DNA of 64,000 bases from Streptomyces caelestis (GTDB lineage: Bacteria > Actinomycetota > Actinomycetes > Streptomycetales > Streptomycetaceae), in the NCBI RefSeq assembly GCF_014205255.1, contig NZ_JACHNE010000001.1:8184001-8248000 (forward strand). Reading direction: 5' to 3'. Positions 1 through 8,257 of the stretch are shown in pieces (positions within the stretch are counted from its first letter, which is position 1; the number at the start of each line of letters is the position of its first letter). Made by a program: the position numbers and the translations under genes. Below the pieces are notes generated by a model that saw only the letters and a list, made by a program, of their open reading frames with translations, was not told the origin of the DNA and made no database searches.

Positions 1-273
1 CCAGGCGTCGATGTCGCCGAAGGCAGGCGCCGGCTCGCCGGAGAAGCGCAGCGTGCCGGTGTCGGGTTGCTGGAGGCCGGTGAGGATGGACACGAGTGTC
101 GACTTGCCGGCGCCGTTGCGTCCGACCAGGGCGTGCGCCTCGCCGGGGGCGACGGTGATACGGGCGTCGCGCAGTGCGACGGTCGCGCCGAATCGTTTGC
201 TGATACCGGTCGCCTCGGCCACAGGGGCCGGAGTGCCGGGGCCGGTCGCCGGGGCGGTCGCGGTGTCCGCCAT
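1..273 (-). CDS. Sugar ABC transporter ATP-binding protein (N-terminal part, runs off window)
   Basis: The gene starts with ATG at 273 and is cut by the left window edge after about 91 codons. The visible part carries a typical sugar-ABC ATPase start: a short variable leader, then a GISKRFGA-like strand and a Walker A motif (GRNGAGKST), followed by an LTGLQQPDTG stretch. In this family (RbsA/XylG type) the full protein is about 500 residues with two ATPase domains. Here only the beginning of the first is visible. It follows the solute-binding lipoprotein gene on the same strand after about 110 bp, so the two are probably one import operon. Substrate is inferred from the neighbouring L-fucose-type catabolic operon. 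Confidence 0.85.
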   Translation of the reverse strand, partial: MADTATAPATGPGTPAPVAEATGISKRFGATVALRDARITVAPGEAHALVGRNGAGKSTLVSILTGLQQPDTGTLRFSGEPAPAFGDIDAW

Positions 274-385
274 GGTGGATACCGTCCTTCGTGTACGGAG
301 GCTGGAGCCGGGGGGTGCGGGAGGCTGCCCGCGTCGGGGGGCGGGAGGCTGTGCGGCCCCCGACGCGGCGGGCAGGGAGCGCCGG

Positions 386-1438
386 TCATCCGCCGACGTT
401 GTTGCCCCACAGGGTCTTGTCGTCGACGTTGTCCTTGGTGACCAGAGGGGCCGGCAGCTGGTCTTCGAGGCCGTTGGGCAGCTTGATGATGGTGGAGTCG
501 TGGTCGGTCTTGCCCGCCTTGAAGGTCTTGCCCTCGGCCGCGGCCTTGGCGTAGTACAGCGCGTACTTGGCGTAGAGGTCGGCGGGCTGGGAAACGGTGG
601 CGTCGATCTGGCCCTTGCGGATGGCCTCGAACTCCTGCGGGATGCCGTCGTTGGAGATGATCGAGATGTGCCCCTTCTGGCCGGCCGGCTTGAGCAGACC
701 CTTCTGCTCCAGCAGCGCCAGGGTCGGCTGCAGGAAGACACCGCCCGCCTGCATGTAGATGCCGTTCAGATCCGGGTGCTGGGCGAGCAGCGACTGCAGC
801 TTGGCCGAGGCCACGTCACCCTTCCAGTCGGTGGGCAGCTCGAACACCTTGATCTTCGGGAACTTCTCCTTCATGCACTCCGCGAACGCCTCGGAGCGGT
901 CGCGCCCGTTGATGGAGTCCAGGGCGCCCTGCAACTCGGCGACCTTGCCCTTGCCACCCAGCTGCTCGCCGAGGTACTCGCAGGCCTTGGTGCCGTACGC
1001 CCGGTTGTCGGCGCGCACGACCATGTAGACGTCGCCCTTGTCGGGCCGGGTGTCGACGCTGATCACCGGGATCTTCTTCGACGCGAGGGTGTCGAGGGTG
1101 GAGGCGATGGCCCCGGTGTCCTGCGGAGCCATGACCACGGCCTTGGCCCCGGTGTTCTGGAACACCTGCACGTTGGCGACGAGCTTGGTGACGTCGTTCT
1201 GCGAGTTGCTGATCGGCAGCGCCTTGATGCCGTCGGACTTGACGCCCTTCTCGATGTACTGCGCGTAGGAGTTCCAGAAGTCGGAGTCGGAGCGCGGCAG
1301 GTCGATCCCGATGGCGGGCTTGTCACCGCCGGAGGCGGCCGAGTCGGCGCTTTCGCGGTTGCACGCGGTGGCGAGTGCCAGTACCGCGAGAACAGTGGTG
1401 GCGGCTGCGGCGGTGGAGCGGGTGCGAGCGAGGTTCAT
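386..1438 (-). CDS. Sugar ABC transporter substrate-binding lipoprotein
   Basis: This is a 350-residue periplasmic-binding-protein type I (RbsB/XylF-like) lipoprotein. It has a basic start, a hydrophobic stretch, and a lipobox-like ALATAC with Cys at about residue 26, followed by a Ser/Asp-rich linker. The mature part keeps the family pattern: an early IGIDLPRSDSDFW strand, a VVMAPQDTGAI segment, an ISVDTR strand and a GRDRSEAF hinge. Length is normal. It precedes the ATPase gene and is divergent from the L-fucose-type operon, across a shared 858-bp region with repeated operator-like boxes. L-fucose or a related deoxysugar is the likely substrate, by context only. Confidence 0.85.
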   Translation of the reverse strand: MNLARTRSTAAAATTVLAVLALATACNRESADSAASGGDKPAIGIDLPRSDSDFWNSYAQYIEKGVKSDGIKALPISNSQNDVTKLVANVQVFQNTGAKAVVMAPQDTGAIASTLDTLASKKIPVISVDTRPDKGDVYMVVRADNRAYGTKACEYLGEQLGGKGKVAELQGALDSINGRDRSEAFAECMKEKFPKIKVFELPTDWKGDVASAKLQSLLAQHPDLNGIYMQAGGVFLQPTLALLEQKGLLKPAGQKGHISIISNDGIPQEFEAIRKGQIDATVSQPADLYAKYALYYAKAAAEGKTFKAGKTDHDSTIIKLPNGLEDQLPAPLVTKDNVDDKTLWGNNVGG

Positions 1439-1670
1439 GGCCGTGTTCTCTCCTTAGCCAGGGGCACTGGGGCCGCAGGGCGACGGTGGGGACGGCGTAC
1501 CTGCCTGCGGGGGAGGGGCGAGGTCGCCGGACGGGCAGTTGCCGATCCGGCGTGGAGGTGCGCGGATCATGCCCTGAGGGGTGGGTGTGAGGGTCAGCCG
1601 GGGACCGGGAGATGCGGAGGCGGAGCGACCGCACCGATGCGAGCCGAACGGCGTACAGGACCGTGCGATC

Positions 1671-1685
1671 ATTCCTCCGATGTAT
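1671..1685 (-). promoter_or_regulatory. Operator-like box, copy 1 (transporter side)
   Basis: On the minus strand this reads ATACATCGGAGGAAT. It differs at one position from the box at 2107-2121. It lies about 230 bp upstream of the solute-binding protein gene, as expected for a site controlling the transporter. Confidence 0.5.
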
Positions 1686-2078
1686 CCCGGACGTCGAGGA
1701 CGTTACGACGGCGTTGCCGACGTTGACAAGGGTTCGCCGCCACAGATTTGCGGGACATCACGCCGTAGGGGGCGAAGGCACCGTTCCGGCCGGGCCACTT
1801 CCCACTGACACCCTTTGCGACCTGCACAGTTTCGACCTTGTGCGTGACGGGCGGGGGCGCTGCGGAAGCTCACGATTCGACAACGGAGCCACCCGGGCCG
1901 GCGGAATCGGGGCCGGGGTAGTGCCCGGAGAGCCCGTATGCCCCTGGGTGGTCCGTCGTGCGCCCGTCGGCGTCGCTCTCACCAGTGGAGGTGGCCTCGC
2001 GGCTCACCTCGGATTCATCGGATGGCGGCTCGCGTGTCGACCTCGTGGCCTGGGGCGACCATGGTGAATCTGCCCTTG

Positions 2079-2145
2079 TGCGGACCTGACTGGCAACGCC
2101 GAGAAAATACATCCGAGGAATCCGTTGCCAGGCGCGATGTCCGCA
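2079..2145. repeat. Nested inverted repeat around the second operator-like box
   Basis: Outer arms TGCGGAC (2079-2085) and GTCCGCA (2139-2145), and inner arms TGGCAACG (2091-2098) and CGTTGCCA (2123-2130), are perfect complements. They enclose the ATACATC box at 2107-2121. The structure could be a large operator or an mRNA leader hairpin upstream of the catabolic operon. Confidence 0.5.
2107..2121 (+). promoter_or_regulatory. Operator-like box, copy 2 (catabolic operon side)
   Basis: This reads ATACATCCGAGGAAT, 14 of 15 bases identical to the minus-strand box at 1671-1685. A weak CTGACT / TACATC promoter-like pair overlaps it, so a bound regulator could block transcription of the operon starting at 2297. 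Confidence 0.5.
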
Positions 2146-2165
2146 TCTAGGGTCACTGTGCCGCC

Positions 2166-2180
2166 ATACATCCGATGACT
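2166..2180 (+). promoter_or_regulatory. Operator-like box, copy 3
   Basis: This reads ATACATCCGATGACT and shares its first ten bases with copy 2. It lies about 120 bp upstream of the GTG start at 2297. No regulator for this locus is inside the window; it may lie to the left. Confidence 0.4.
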
Positions 2181-2296
2181 GCAGAGGTGGATGGGCGGAG
2201 CCCGTCAGGGCAGGCCCGGCCCGGCGCACCGCAGGCGGCTCAGCCCTGTGGCGACCCACACTCAGACGAAACCCCGCACGGCAAGGGAGCCCCCCA

Positions 2297-3148
2297 GTGA
2301 AACTGCTACGAGTCGGCGCCCCCGGCGAGGAGCGACCCGCGGTCCGTACCGACGACGGCCGGCTGCTGGACCTCTCCTCGGTGACCCGGGACATCGACGG
2401 CGACTTCCTCGCCTCCGGGGGAGTGGACCGGGCCGGAGCGGCCGTCGTGGCGGGCGGACTGCCCGAGCTCGACGCCGACGGCCTGCGGATCGGCGCCCCC
2501 CTCGCCCGTCCCGGCAAGATCATCTGCGTCGGGCTGAACTACCGCGACCACGCCGCCGAGACCGGCGCCGCGATCCCGCCCCGCCCGGTGGTCTTCATGA
2601 AGGACCCGGGCACGGTCGTCGGCCCGTACGACGAGGTGCTGGTCCCCCGCGGCTCGGTCAAGACCGACTGGGAGGTCGAACTCGCGGTCGTCATCGGACG
2701 ACGGGCCCGCTACCTCGACGGACCCCAGGCCGCGCGGGCCGTGATCGCCGGCTATGCGATCAGCCATGACGTCTCGGAGCGCGAGTTCCAGCTGGAGTAC
2801 TCCCCGCAGTGGGACCTGGGCAAGTCCTGCGAGACCTTCAACCCGCTCGGCCCGTGGCTGGTCACCGCCGACGAGGTCGGCGACCCGCAGGACCTCGGCC
2901 TGCACCTCAGCGTCAACGGGGTGAAGCGGCAGGACGGCCACACCGGCGACATGATCTTCCCGGTCGACCACATCGTGTCGTACCTGAGCCAGTACATGGT
3001 CCTGGAGCCGGGTGACGTGATCAACACCGGTACGCCCGCGGGCGTGGCTCTGGGGCTTCCCGGCACTCCCTTCCTGCGCCCCGGCGACACCGTCGAGCTT
3101 TCCGTCGACGGCCTCGGCAGCCAGCGCCAGACCTTCACCCAAGCGTGA
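2297..3148 (+). CDS. Fumarylacetoacetate hydrolase family protein, probable 2,4-diketo-3-deoxy-L-fuconate hydrolase
   Basis: A 283-residue FAH-superfamily enzyme with GTG start. The C-terminal catalytic domain begins at about residue 70 and shows GLNYRDHAAETG, the metal-binding DWEVELAVVIG segment, YAISHDVSEREFQ and a TGTPAGVALG loop. In the non-phosphorylating L-fucose pathway this enzyme hydrolyses 2,4-diketo-3-deoxy-L-fuconate to pyruvate and L-lactate. Family enzymes can also act on other acylpyruvates, so the substrate comes from the neighbouring genes. It is first in an operon whose genes overlap or nearly touch up to 10385. Its stop codon lies just before the start of the dehydratase. 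Confidence 0.85.
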   Translation: MKLLRVGAPGEERPAVRTDDGRLLDLSSVTRDIDGDFLASGGVDRAGAAVVAGGLPELDADGLRIGAPLARPGKIICVGLNYRDHAAETGAAIPPRPVVFMKDPGTVVGPYDEVLVPRGSVKTDWEVELAVVIGRRARYLDGPQAARAVIAGYAISHDVSEREFQLEYSPQWDLGKSCETFNPLGPWLVTADEVGDPQDLGLHLSVNGVKRQDGHTGDMIFPVDHIVSYLSQYMVLEPGDVINTGTPAGVALGLPGTPFLRPGDTVELSVDGLGSQRQTFTQA

Positions 3149-3162
3149 AAGGCAGGACCATC

Positions 3163-4500
3163 TTGACTACGACCTCCGCCCGGATCACTGCCGTCGACAC
3201 CTACGACATCCGCTTCCCCACCTCGCGGGAACTGGACGGCTCCGACGCGATGAACCCGGATCCCGACTACTCCGCCGCCTATGTCGTGCTGCGCACGGAC
3301 GCGGTCGACGGGCACGAGGGCCACGGCTTCACCTTCACCATCGGACGCGGTAACGATGTCCAGGTCGCCGCGATCGGCGCCCTGCGGCCCCACCTCGTGG
3401 GCCGCTCCGTGGAGGAGCTGTGCGCCGACCCGGGCTCGATCAGCCGTGACCTGATCGGAGACAGCCAGCTGCGCTGGCTGGGCCCCGAGAAGGGCGTGAT
3501 GCACATGGCCATCGGCGCGGTCGTCAACGCCGTGTGGGACCTGGCCGCCAAGCGCGCCGGGCAGCCCCTGTGGCGACTGCTCGCCCACGCCGACCCCGAG
3601 TGGCTGGTCTCCCAGGTCGACTTCCGCTACATCGCCGACGCCCTCACCCCCGAGGACGCCCTCCAGCTGCTGCGCGAGGGCCGCACCGGACTCGCGGAGC
3701 GAGAGAGTCTCCTGCTGGAGCGCGGCTACCCCGGTTACACCACCTCTCCGGGCTGGCTCGGCTACTCCGACGAGAAGCTCACCCGGCTGGCCAAGCAGGC
3801 CGTCGCCGACGGCTTCACCCAGATCAAGCTCAAAGTAGGCGCCGACCTCGCCGACGACATCCGCCGCATGCGCACCGCCCGCGCCGCCGTCGGCGAGGAG
3901 ATCCGCATCGCCATCGACGCCAACCAGCGCTGGAACGTCGGCGAGGCGGTCGAGTGGACCAACGCGCTCGCCGAGTTCGACCCGTACTGGATCGAGGAGC
4001 CCACCAGCCCCGACGACGTCCTGGGCCACGCCGCCGTCCGCCGGGGCGTCGCCCCCGTGAAGGTCGCCACCGGCGAACACGTGCAGAACCGCATCATCTT
4101 CAAGCAACTCCTCCAGGCCGACGCCATCGACGTGCTCCAGATCGACGCGGCCCGGGTCGGAGGGGTCAACGAGAACCTCGCGATCCTGCTGCTCGCCGCG
4201 AAGTTCGGGGTGCCGGTCTGCCCGCACGCCGGCGGAGTGGGCCTGTGCGAGCTGGTGCAGCACCTGTCGATGTTCGACTACCTGGCGCTGTCCGGCACGA
4301 CCGAGAATCGCGTCATCGAGTTCGTCGACCACCTCCATGAGCACTTCACCGCGCCCGTGGTGATGCGCGACGGTCACTACACGGCGCCGCTGACCCCGGG
4401 CTTCTCCGCCACCATGCACCCCGAGTCCCTTGCCGAATACCGCTACCCGGACGGCGCCTTCTGGGCCGCCGACCTCGCTGGACCGGAGGACGTGGCATGA
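3163..4500 (+). CDS. L-fuconate dehydratase (enolase superfamily)
   Basis: An enolase-superfamily dehydratase of about 445 residues that removes water from L-fuconate to give 2-keto-3-deoxy-L-fuconate. Motifs: FTFTIGRG near the N-terminus, the catalytic lysine region IKLKVG, acidic metal ligands in IAIDANQRW, IEEPTSPDD and ATGEHVQNR, and QIDAARVGG. I chose the TTG at 3163 because an AGGCAGGA ribosome site precedes it by a good distance. An in-frame GTG at 3145 would overlap the upstream stop and add six residues. The 3' end overlaps the next gene by four bases (ATGA), implying translational coupling. L-fuconate is preferred over rhamnonate because of the whole operon; this is inference. Confidence 0.88.
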   Translation: MTTTSARITAVDTYDIRFPTSRELDGSDAMNPDPDYSAAYVVLRTDAVDGHEGHGFTFTIGRGNDVQVAAIGALRPHLVGRSVEELCADPGSISRDLIGDSQLRWLGPEKGVMHMAIGAVVNAVWDLAAKRAGQPLWRLLAHADPEWLVSQVDFRYIADALTPEDALQLLREGRTGLAERESLLLERGYPGYTTSPGWLGYSDEKLTRLAKQAVADGFTQIKLKVGADLADDIRRMRTARAAVGEEIRIAIDANQRWNVGEAVEWTNALAEFDPYWIEEPTSPDDVLGHAAVRRGVAPVKVATGEHVQNRIIFKQLLQADAIDVLQIDAARVGGVNENLAILLLAAKFGVPVCPHAGGVGLCELVQHLSMFDYLALSGTTENRVIEFVDHLHEHFTAPVVMRDGHYTAPLTPGFSATMHPESLAEYRYPDGAFWAADLAGPEDVA

Positions 4501-5270
4501 GCGGTCTGTCAGGGCTCACAGCCGTCGTCACCGGGGGCGCGTCCGGCATCGGGCTCGCCACGGCCCGCGCACTGGCGGCCCAGGGCGCGGCGGTCGCCGT
4601 GCTCGACCTCGACCCGGGCGGCGTCAGCGAACCGCTGCTCGGCCTCCAGGCCGACGTCGGCGACGACGCCTCCGTGCGCGCCGCCGTGGGCACGGCGGCC
4701 GATCGGCTCGGCGGCATCGACATCCTGGTCAACAACGCGGGCATCGGCGCGGCGGGCACCGTCGAGGACAACTCCGACGAGCAGTGGCACCGGGTCCTGG
4801 ACGTCAACGTCCTCGGCATCGTCCGCACCACCCGTGCCGCCCTGCCCCACCTGCGCCGCGCTGCCACTGCCCGTCCGGGCACTGCGGCCGTCGTCAACAC
4901 CTGCTCCATCGCGGCCACCGCCGGACTGCCGCAGCGCGCCCTGTACTCCGCCAGCAAGGGCGCCGTGCTGTCGCTGACCCTGGCCATGGCCGCCGACCAC
5001 GTCCGCGAGGGCATCCGCGTCAACTGCGTCAACCCCGGCACCGCCGACACCCCCTGGGTGGCCCGGCTGCTGGACGCGGCCGACGATCCCGAGGCAGAGC
5101 GCGCGGCCCTCAACACCCGCCAGCCCATGGGACGCCTGGTCACCGCCGACGAGGTCGCCGCCGCCATCGTCTACCTGGCGAGTCCGGCCGCGGCGTCCGT
5201 CACCGGCACCGCGCTCGCGGTGGACGGCGGCATGCAGGGACTGCGCCTGCGCCCGGTGGACCGGTCGTGA
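4497..5270 (+). CDS. SDR-family oxidoreductase, probable 2-keto-3-deoxy-L-fuconate dehydrogenase
   Basis: A classical short-chain dehydrogenase of 257 residues. It has the TGGASGIGLATA cofactor loop, NNAG, a catalytic Ser in NTCSIAATAG, the YSASK Tyr/Lys pair, and a C-terminal VTGTALAVDGGM segment. The family oxidises sugar acids with NAD(P). In this operon it would convert 2-keto-3-deoxy-L-fuconate to the diketo acid used by the FAH protein. It could instead be the L-fucose dehydrogenase, since an aldo/keto reductase also fits that role. The start overlaps the dehydratase stop and the stop overlaps the next GTG. Confidence 0.85.
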   Translation: MSGLSGLTAVVTGGASGIGLATARALAAQGAAVAVLDLDPGGVSEPLLGLQADVGDDASVRAAVGTAADRLGGIDILVNNAGIGAAGTVEDNSDEQWHRVLDVNVLGIVRTTRAALPHLRRAATARPGTAAVVNTCSIAATAGLPQRALYSASKGAVLSLTLAMAADHVREGIRVNCVNPGTADTPWVARLLDAADDPEAERAALNTRQPMGRLVTADEVAAAIVYLASPAAASVTGTALAVDGGMQGLRLRPVDRS

Positions 5271-6313
5271 GGACCACCACGCTGGGCGGCGGCACAGTAC
5301 CGGTCTCGGAACTGGCGCTGGGCTGTGCCGCCCTCGGCAACCTCTTCCACCCCGTCACCGACGAGGCCGCCCACGCCACGGTGGAGGCGGCCTGGGACGC
5401 CGGCATCCGCACCTTCGACACCGCGCCCCACTACGGTCTCGGACTGTCGGAACGGCGGCTCGGCGCCGCGCTGCGCGACCGCCCCCGTGACACCTACACG
5501 CTCTCCACCAAGGTGGGACGGCTTCTCGTACCGGACCCGGACGGCAGTGCCGGCGACGACATCGCCCACGGCTTCGCCGTCCCGGCCACCCACCGCCGGG
5601 TCTGGGACTTCAGCGCCGACGGAGTGCTGCGCTCCCTGGAGGCCAGCCTGGAACGCCTCGGCCTCGACCGGATCGACATCGCCCTGCTCCACGACCCCGA
5701 CGACCACGCCGACCAGGCGCTGCGCGAGGCGTACCCGGCGCTGGAGCGGCTGCGCGCCGAAGGTGTGGTCGGGGCGATCGGCGTCGGGATGAACCAGTCC
5801 GCGCTGCCCGCCCGGTTCGTGCGCGAGACCGACATCGACGTGGTGCTGCTGGCCGGCCGCTACACCCTCCTGGAACAGGACTCGCTCACCGAACTGCTCC
5901 CGGAGGCAGCTGCCCGCCGCCGCAGCGTGGTCATCGGCGGGGTGTTCAACTCCGGGTTGCTGACGGCCCCCCGGCCCGGCGCCACGTACGACTACGCGCC
6001 CGCTCCGCAGCCGGTCCTCGACCGGGCGCTGCGGCTCCTCGCGGTCTGCGAACGCCATGGCGTGCCTCTGCGGGCCGCCGCGCTGCGCTTCCCGTTCGGC
6101 CACTGCGCGGTCAACAGCGTCCTGACCGGCGCGCGCACCCCTCAGGAGGTACGTGACACGGTGGAGCAGCTGCGGCGCCCGATTCCGGACGCCCTGTGGG
6201 AGGAACTGCGCGCCGAGGGCCTGCTGGACCCGGACACCCCCGTCCCCGTAACCGCACAGGTCGGCAAAGCCGCGCCGACCGGGGAAGCCATGCCGTCGAA
6301 GGAGCCGTCATGA
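5267..6313 (+). CDS. Aldo/keto reductase, probable L-fucose (aldose) 1-dehydrogenase
   Basis: A 348-residue aldo/keto reductase of the L-fucose / D-threo-aldose 1-dehydrogenase type. It shows LGCAALGNLF at the N-terminus, FDTAPHYGLGLSERRLG with the catalytic Asp and Tyr, and HDPDDHADQALREAYP. GTG at 5267 overlaps the SDR stop (GTGA). Oxidation of the sugar at C1 gives the lactone that the later amidohydrolase would open. The stop overlaps the ATG of the mutarotase gene. Exact sugar specificity cannot be read from sequence. Confidence 0.85.
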   Translation: MRTTTLGGGTVPVSELALGCAALGNLFHPVTDEAAHATVEAAWDAGIRTFDTAPHYGLGLSERRLGAALRDRPRDTYTLSTKVGRLLVPDPDGSAGDDIAHGFAVPATHRRVWDFSADGVLRSLEASLERLGLDRIDIALLHDPDDHADQALREAYPALERLRAEGVVGAIGVGMNQSALPARFVRETDIDVVLLAGRYTLLEQDSLTELLPEAAARRRSVVIGGVFNSGLLTAPRPGATYDYAPAPQPVLDRALRLLAVCERHGVPLRAAALRFPFGHCAVNSVLTGARTPQEVRDTVEQLRRPIPDALWEELRAEGLLDPDTPVPVTAQVGKAAPTGEAMPSKEPS

Positions 6314-6621
6314 GGGTCGCCCTGCACACCAAGGTCCGCGCCGACCGCATCGAGGAGTACGAGGCCGCGCACCGGGAGGTGCCCGAGGAACTCACCGCCG
6401 CCATCCGCGCCGCAGGAGTGCGGGAATGGACGATCTGGCGCAGCGGCACGGACCTGTTCCATGTGCTGGAGGTCGAGGACTACCCGGCGATGATCGCCGC
6501 ACTCGACAAATTGCCTGTCAACATCGCCTGGCAGGCCCGGATGGCCGACCTGCTCGACGTCGTCCACGACTACTCCGCGCAGGGCGCGGACGCCTCACTG
6601 CCGGTGGTGTGGGAACTGTGA
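6310..6621 (+). CDS. L-rhamnose mutarotase family protein, probable L-fucose mutarotase
   Basis: A 103-residue RhaM-like dimeric alpha-beta-barrel mutarotase. Features include MRVALHTKVRADRIEEYEAAH, a WTIWRSGTDLFHVLEVEDY core, and a VWEL C-terminus. Such enzymes speed up interconversion of sugar anomers and so feed the dehydrogenase. The ATG overlaps the upstream TGA by four bases, and the TGA overlaps the following GTG. Length is normal for the family. Confidence 0.85.
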   Translation: MRVALHTKVRADRIEEYEAAHREVPEELTAAIRAAGVREWTIWRSGTDLFHVLEVEDYPAMIAALDKLPVNIAWQARMADLLDVVHDYSAQGADASLPVVWEL

Positions 6622-7526
6622 CCGCAGCGGAAACCGCGCCCGGCATCGTGGACGCCCACCACCATGTGTGGGACCTGTCCGTCCGCGACCAGGACTGGAT
6701 CAGCGGAGACGAACTCGCCCCGCTGCGACGCGACTTCACCCTCGCCGAGCTGGCGCCGGAGGCCCGCGCGGCCGGTGTCACGGCCACCGTGCTGGTGCAG
6801 ACGATCACCGTGCCGGAGGAGACCCCGGAGTTCCTGGCCCTGGCCGCCGACAGCGACCTGGTCGCCGGGGTCGTCGGCTGGACCGACCTGACCGCCCCCG
6901 ACATCGCGGAGACCCTCGCGGGGCTGCGGACGGGTCCGGGAGGGGAGTACCTGGTGGGCATCCGCCACCAGGTGCAGGGCGAGCCGGATCCGCGCTGGCT
7001 CGTACGCCCCGAGGTCCTGCGCGGTCTGTCCGCCGTCGCCGAGGCGGGACTCGTCTACGACCTGGTGGTGAAGCCCCACCAACTCGCGGCGGCCGTCGAG
7101 GCCGCGGAGCGCCTGCCAGACCTCACCTTCGTCCTCGACCACCTCGGCAAGCCGCCCATCGCGTCCGGCGAACTCGCCCCCTGGGCGCAGCAGATCCGGC
7201 GCCTCGCCGCCCTCCCCAACACCGTCTGCAAACTCTCCGGCATGGTCACCGAAGCCGCATGGGACTCGTGGACCATCGCGGCCCTCACGCCGTACGCCGA
7301 CACCGTGCTCGACGCCTTCGGCCCCGCGCGGCTGATGTTCGGCTCCGACTGGCCCGTCTGCCGGCTCGTCGCCACGTACGCCGAAGTGGTCGCCGTCGCA
7401 CGCGCGCTGACGGCCGGGCTCGGCCCCGCCGAGCGTCACGACGTCTTCACCGGAACGGCCATGCGGACCTACGACCTGCGCGTCACCGCACGGCCGGCCC
7501 CGCCCCAGGACACCCCATGCGCATAG
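6618..7526 (+). CDS. Amidohydrolase family protein, probable L-fuconolactonase
   Basis: A 302-residue amidohydrolase-2 family protein (COG3618 type). Metal and active-site motifs are DAHHHVWD near residue 11, FVLDHLGKP in the middle and MFGSDWPVC near residue 240. Members hydrolyse sugar lactones, and L-fucono-1,5-lactone is the expected substrate here. The GTG start at 6618 overlaps the mutarotase stop. The 3' end overlaps the lutA start by about ten bases, so the sugar and lactate genes are physically coupled. Confidence 0.85.
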   Translation: MTAAETAPGIVDAHHHVWDLSVRDQDWISGDELAPLRRDFTLAELAPEARAAGVTATVLVQTITVPEETPEFLALAADSDLVAGVVGWTDLTAPDIAETLAGLRTGPGGEYLVGIRHQVQGEPDPRWLVRPEVLRGLSAVAEAGLVYDLVVKPHQLAAAVEAAERLPDLTFVLDHLGKPPIASGELAPWAQQIRRLAALPNTVCKLSGMVTEAAWDSWTIAALTPYADTVLDAFGPARLMFGSDWPVCRLVATYAEVVAVARALTAGLGPAERHDVFTGTAMRTYDLRVTARPAPPQDTPCA

Positions 7527-8257
7527 CCCTCTTCATCACCTGCTTCAACGACACGATGTTCCCCCGCACCGGTCGGGCGGTGACCGAACTGCTGGAGCGC
7601 CTCGGCCACACGGTGGAGTTCCCGCAGGGCCAGACCTGCTGCGGTCAGATGCACTTCAACACCGGCTACCGTCCCGAGACGCTGCCCATGGTGCGCCGCT
7701 TCGCCGAGGTCTTCGCGGGCTACGACGCCGTCGTCGCCCCCTCCGGGTCCTGCGCGGGCATGGTGCGCGACCACCACCGTGTGGTGGCCGCCCAGTACGG
7801 CGACGCCGCGCTCGCCGAGGCGGTCGAGCACGTGGTCCCGACGGTGTACGAGCTGTCGGAACTCCTCGTCGACGTCCTCGGCGTCACCGATGTCGGCGCG
7901 TACTTCCCCCACCGCGTCACCTACCACCCGACCTGCCACTCGCTGCGCATGCTGCGCGTCGGCGACCGGCCGCTCAGCCTGCTGCGCGCCGTGAAGGGCA
8001 TCGACCTCGTCGAACTGCCCGCCGCCGAGTCCTGCTGCGGTTTCGGTGGCACCTTCGCGCTGAAGAACGCGGACGTGTCCAACGCGATGCTGGCCGACAA
8101 GATGCGCCATGTGCAGGACACCGGCGCGGAGTTCCTGTGCGCGGGCGACAACTCCTGTCTCACCCACATCGGCGGCGGCCTGTCCCGGCTGCGTACCGGT
8201 GTCGGCACGATGCACCTGGCCGAAATCCTGGCCTCCACGGAAGGGGACGTGCGGTGA
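7517..8257 (+). CDS. lutA: LutA/YkgE-type (Fe-S)-binding protein of the L-lactate utilisation complex
   Basis: A 246-residue protein with two CCG-type cysteine motifs: QTCCGQMHF near residue 35 and ESCCGFGGTF near residue 175. Additional Cys/His residues occur in PSGSCAGM and TCHSL. This arrangement is typical of LutA (formerly YkgE/GlcF-like), part of the three-protein L-lactate oxidation complex. It overlaps the lactonase gene and its stop overlaps the lutB GTG. It would oxidise L-lactate from the deoxysugar pathway to pyruvate. Confidence 0.9.
   Translation: MRIALFITCFNDTMFPRTGRAVTELLERLGHTVEFPQGQTCCGQMHFNTGYRPETLPMVRRFAEVFAGYDAVVAPSGSCAGMVRDHHRVVAAQYGDAALAEAVEHVVPTVYELSELLVDVLGVTDVGAYFPHRVTYHPTCHSLRMLRVGDRPLSLLRAVKGIDLVELPAAESCCGFGGTFALKNADVSNAMLADKMRHVQDTGAEFLCAGDNSCLTHIGGGLSRLRTGVGTMHLAEILASTEGDVR

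Larger units (their letters stand above)
1439..2296. other. Divergent intergenic region with shared operator-like boxes, no convincing gene
   Basis: An 858-bp stretch separates the left-facing ABC transporter genes from the right-facing catabolic operon. Open frames here on both strands have no recognisable protein features and look like GC-driven artefacts. The region does contain three copies of an ATACATC-type box and a nested inverted repeat, listed separately. It is therefore most likely the control region for both transcripts. A small unrecognised gene cannot be excluded. Confidence 0.5.

Noticed and set aside
11..1726. Plus-strand open frame of 571 codons opposite the sugar-binding lipoprotein
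   Set aside because: The minus strand encodes a standard lipoprotein with signal peptide; the plus frame has no recognisable feature.
2752..4419. Long minus-strand open frame (555 codons) opposite the fuconate dehydratase
   Set aside because: It is antisense to a clearly recognised enzyme and shows the low-complexity Gly/Val/Asp/Arg composition of GC-driven shadow frames.
4430..5266. N-terminal extension of the aldo/keto reductase frame back to 4430
   Set aside because: The extension overlaps the whole SDR gene out of frame; GTG at 5267 with GTGA overlap fits the operon pattern and family N-terminus.
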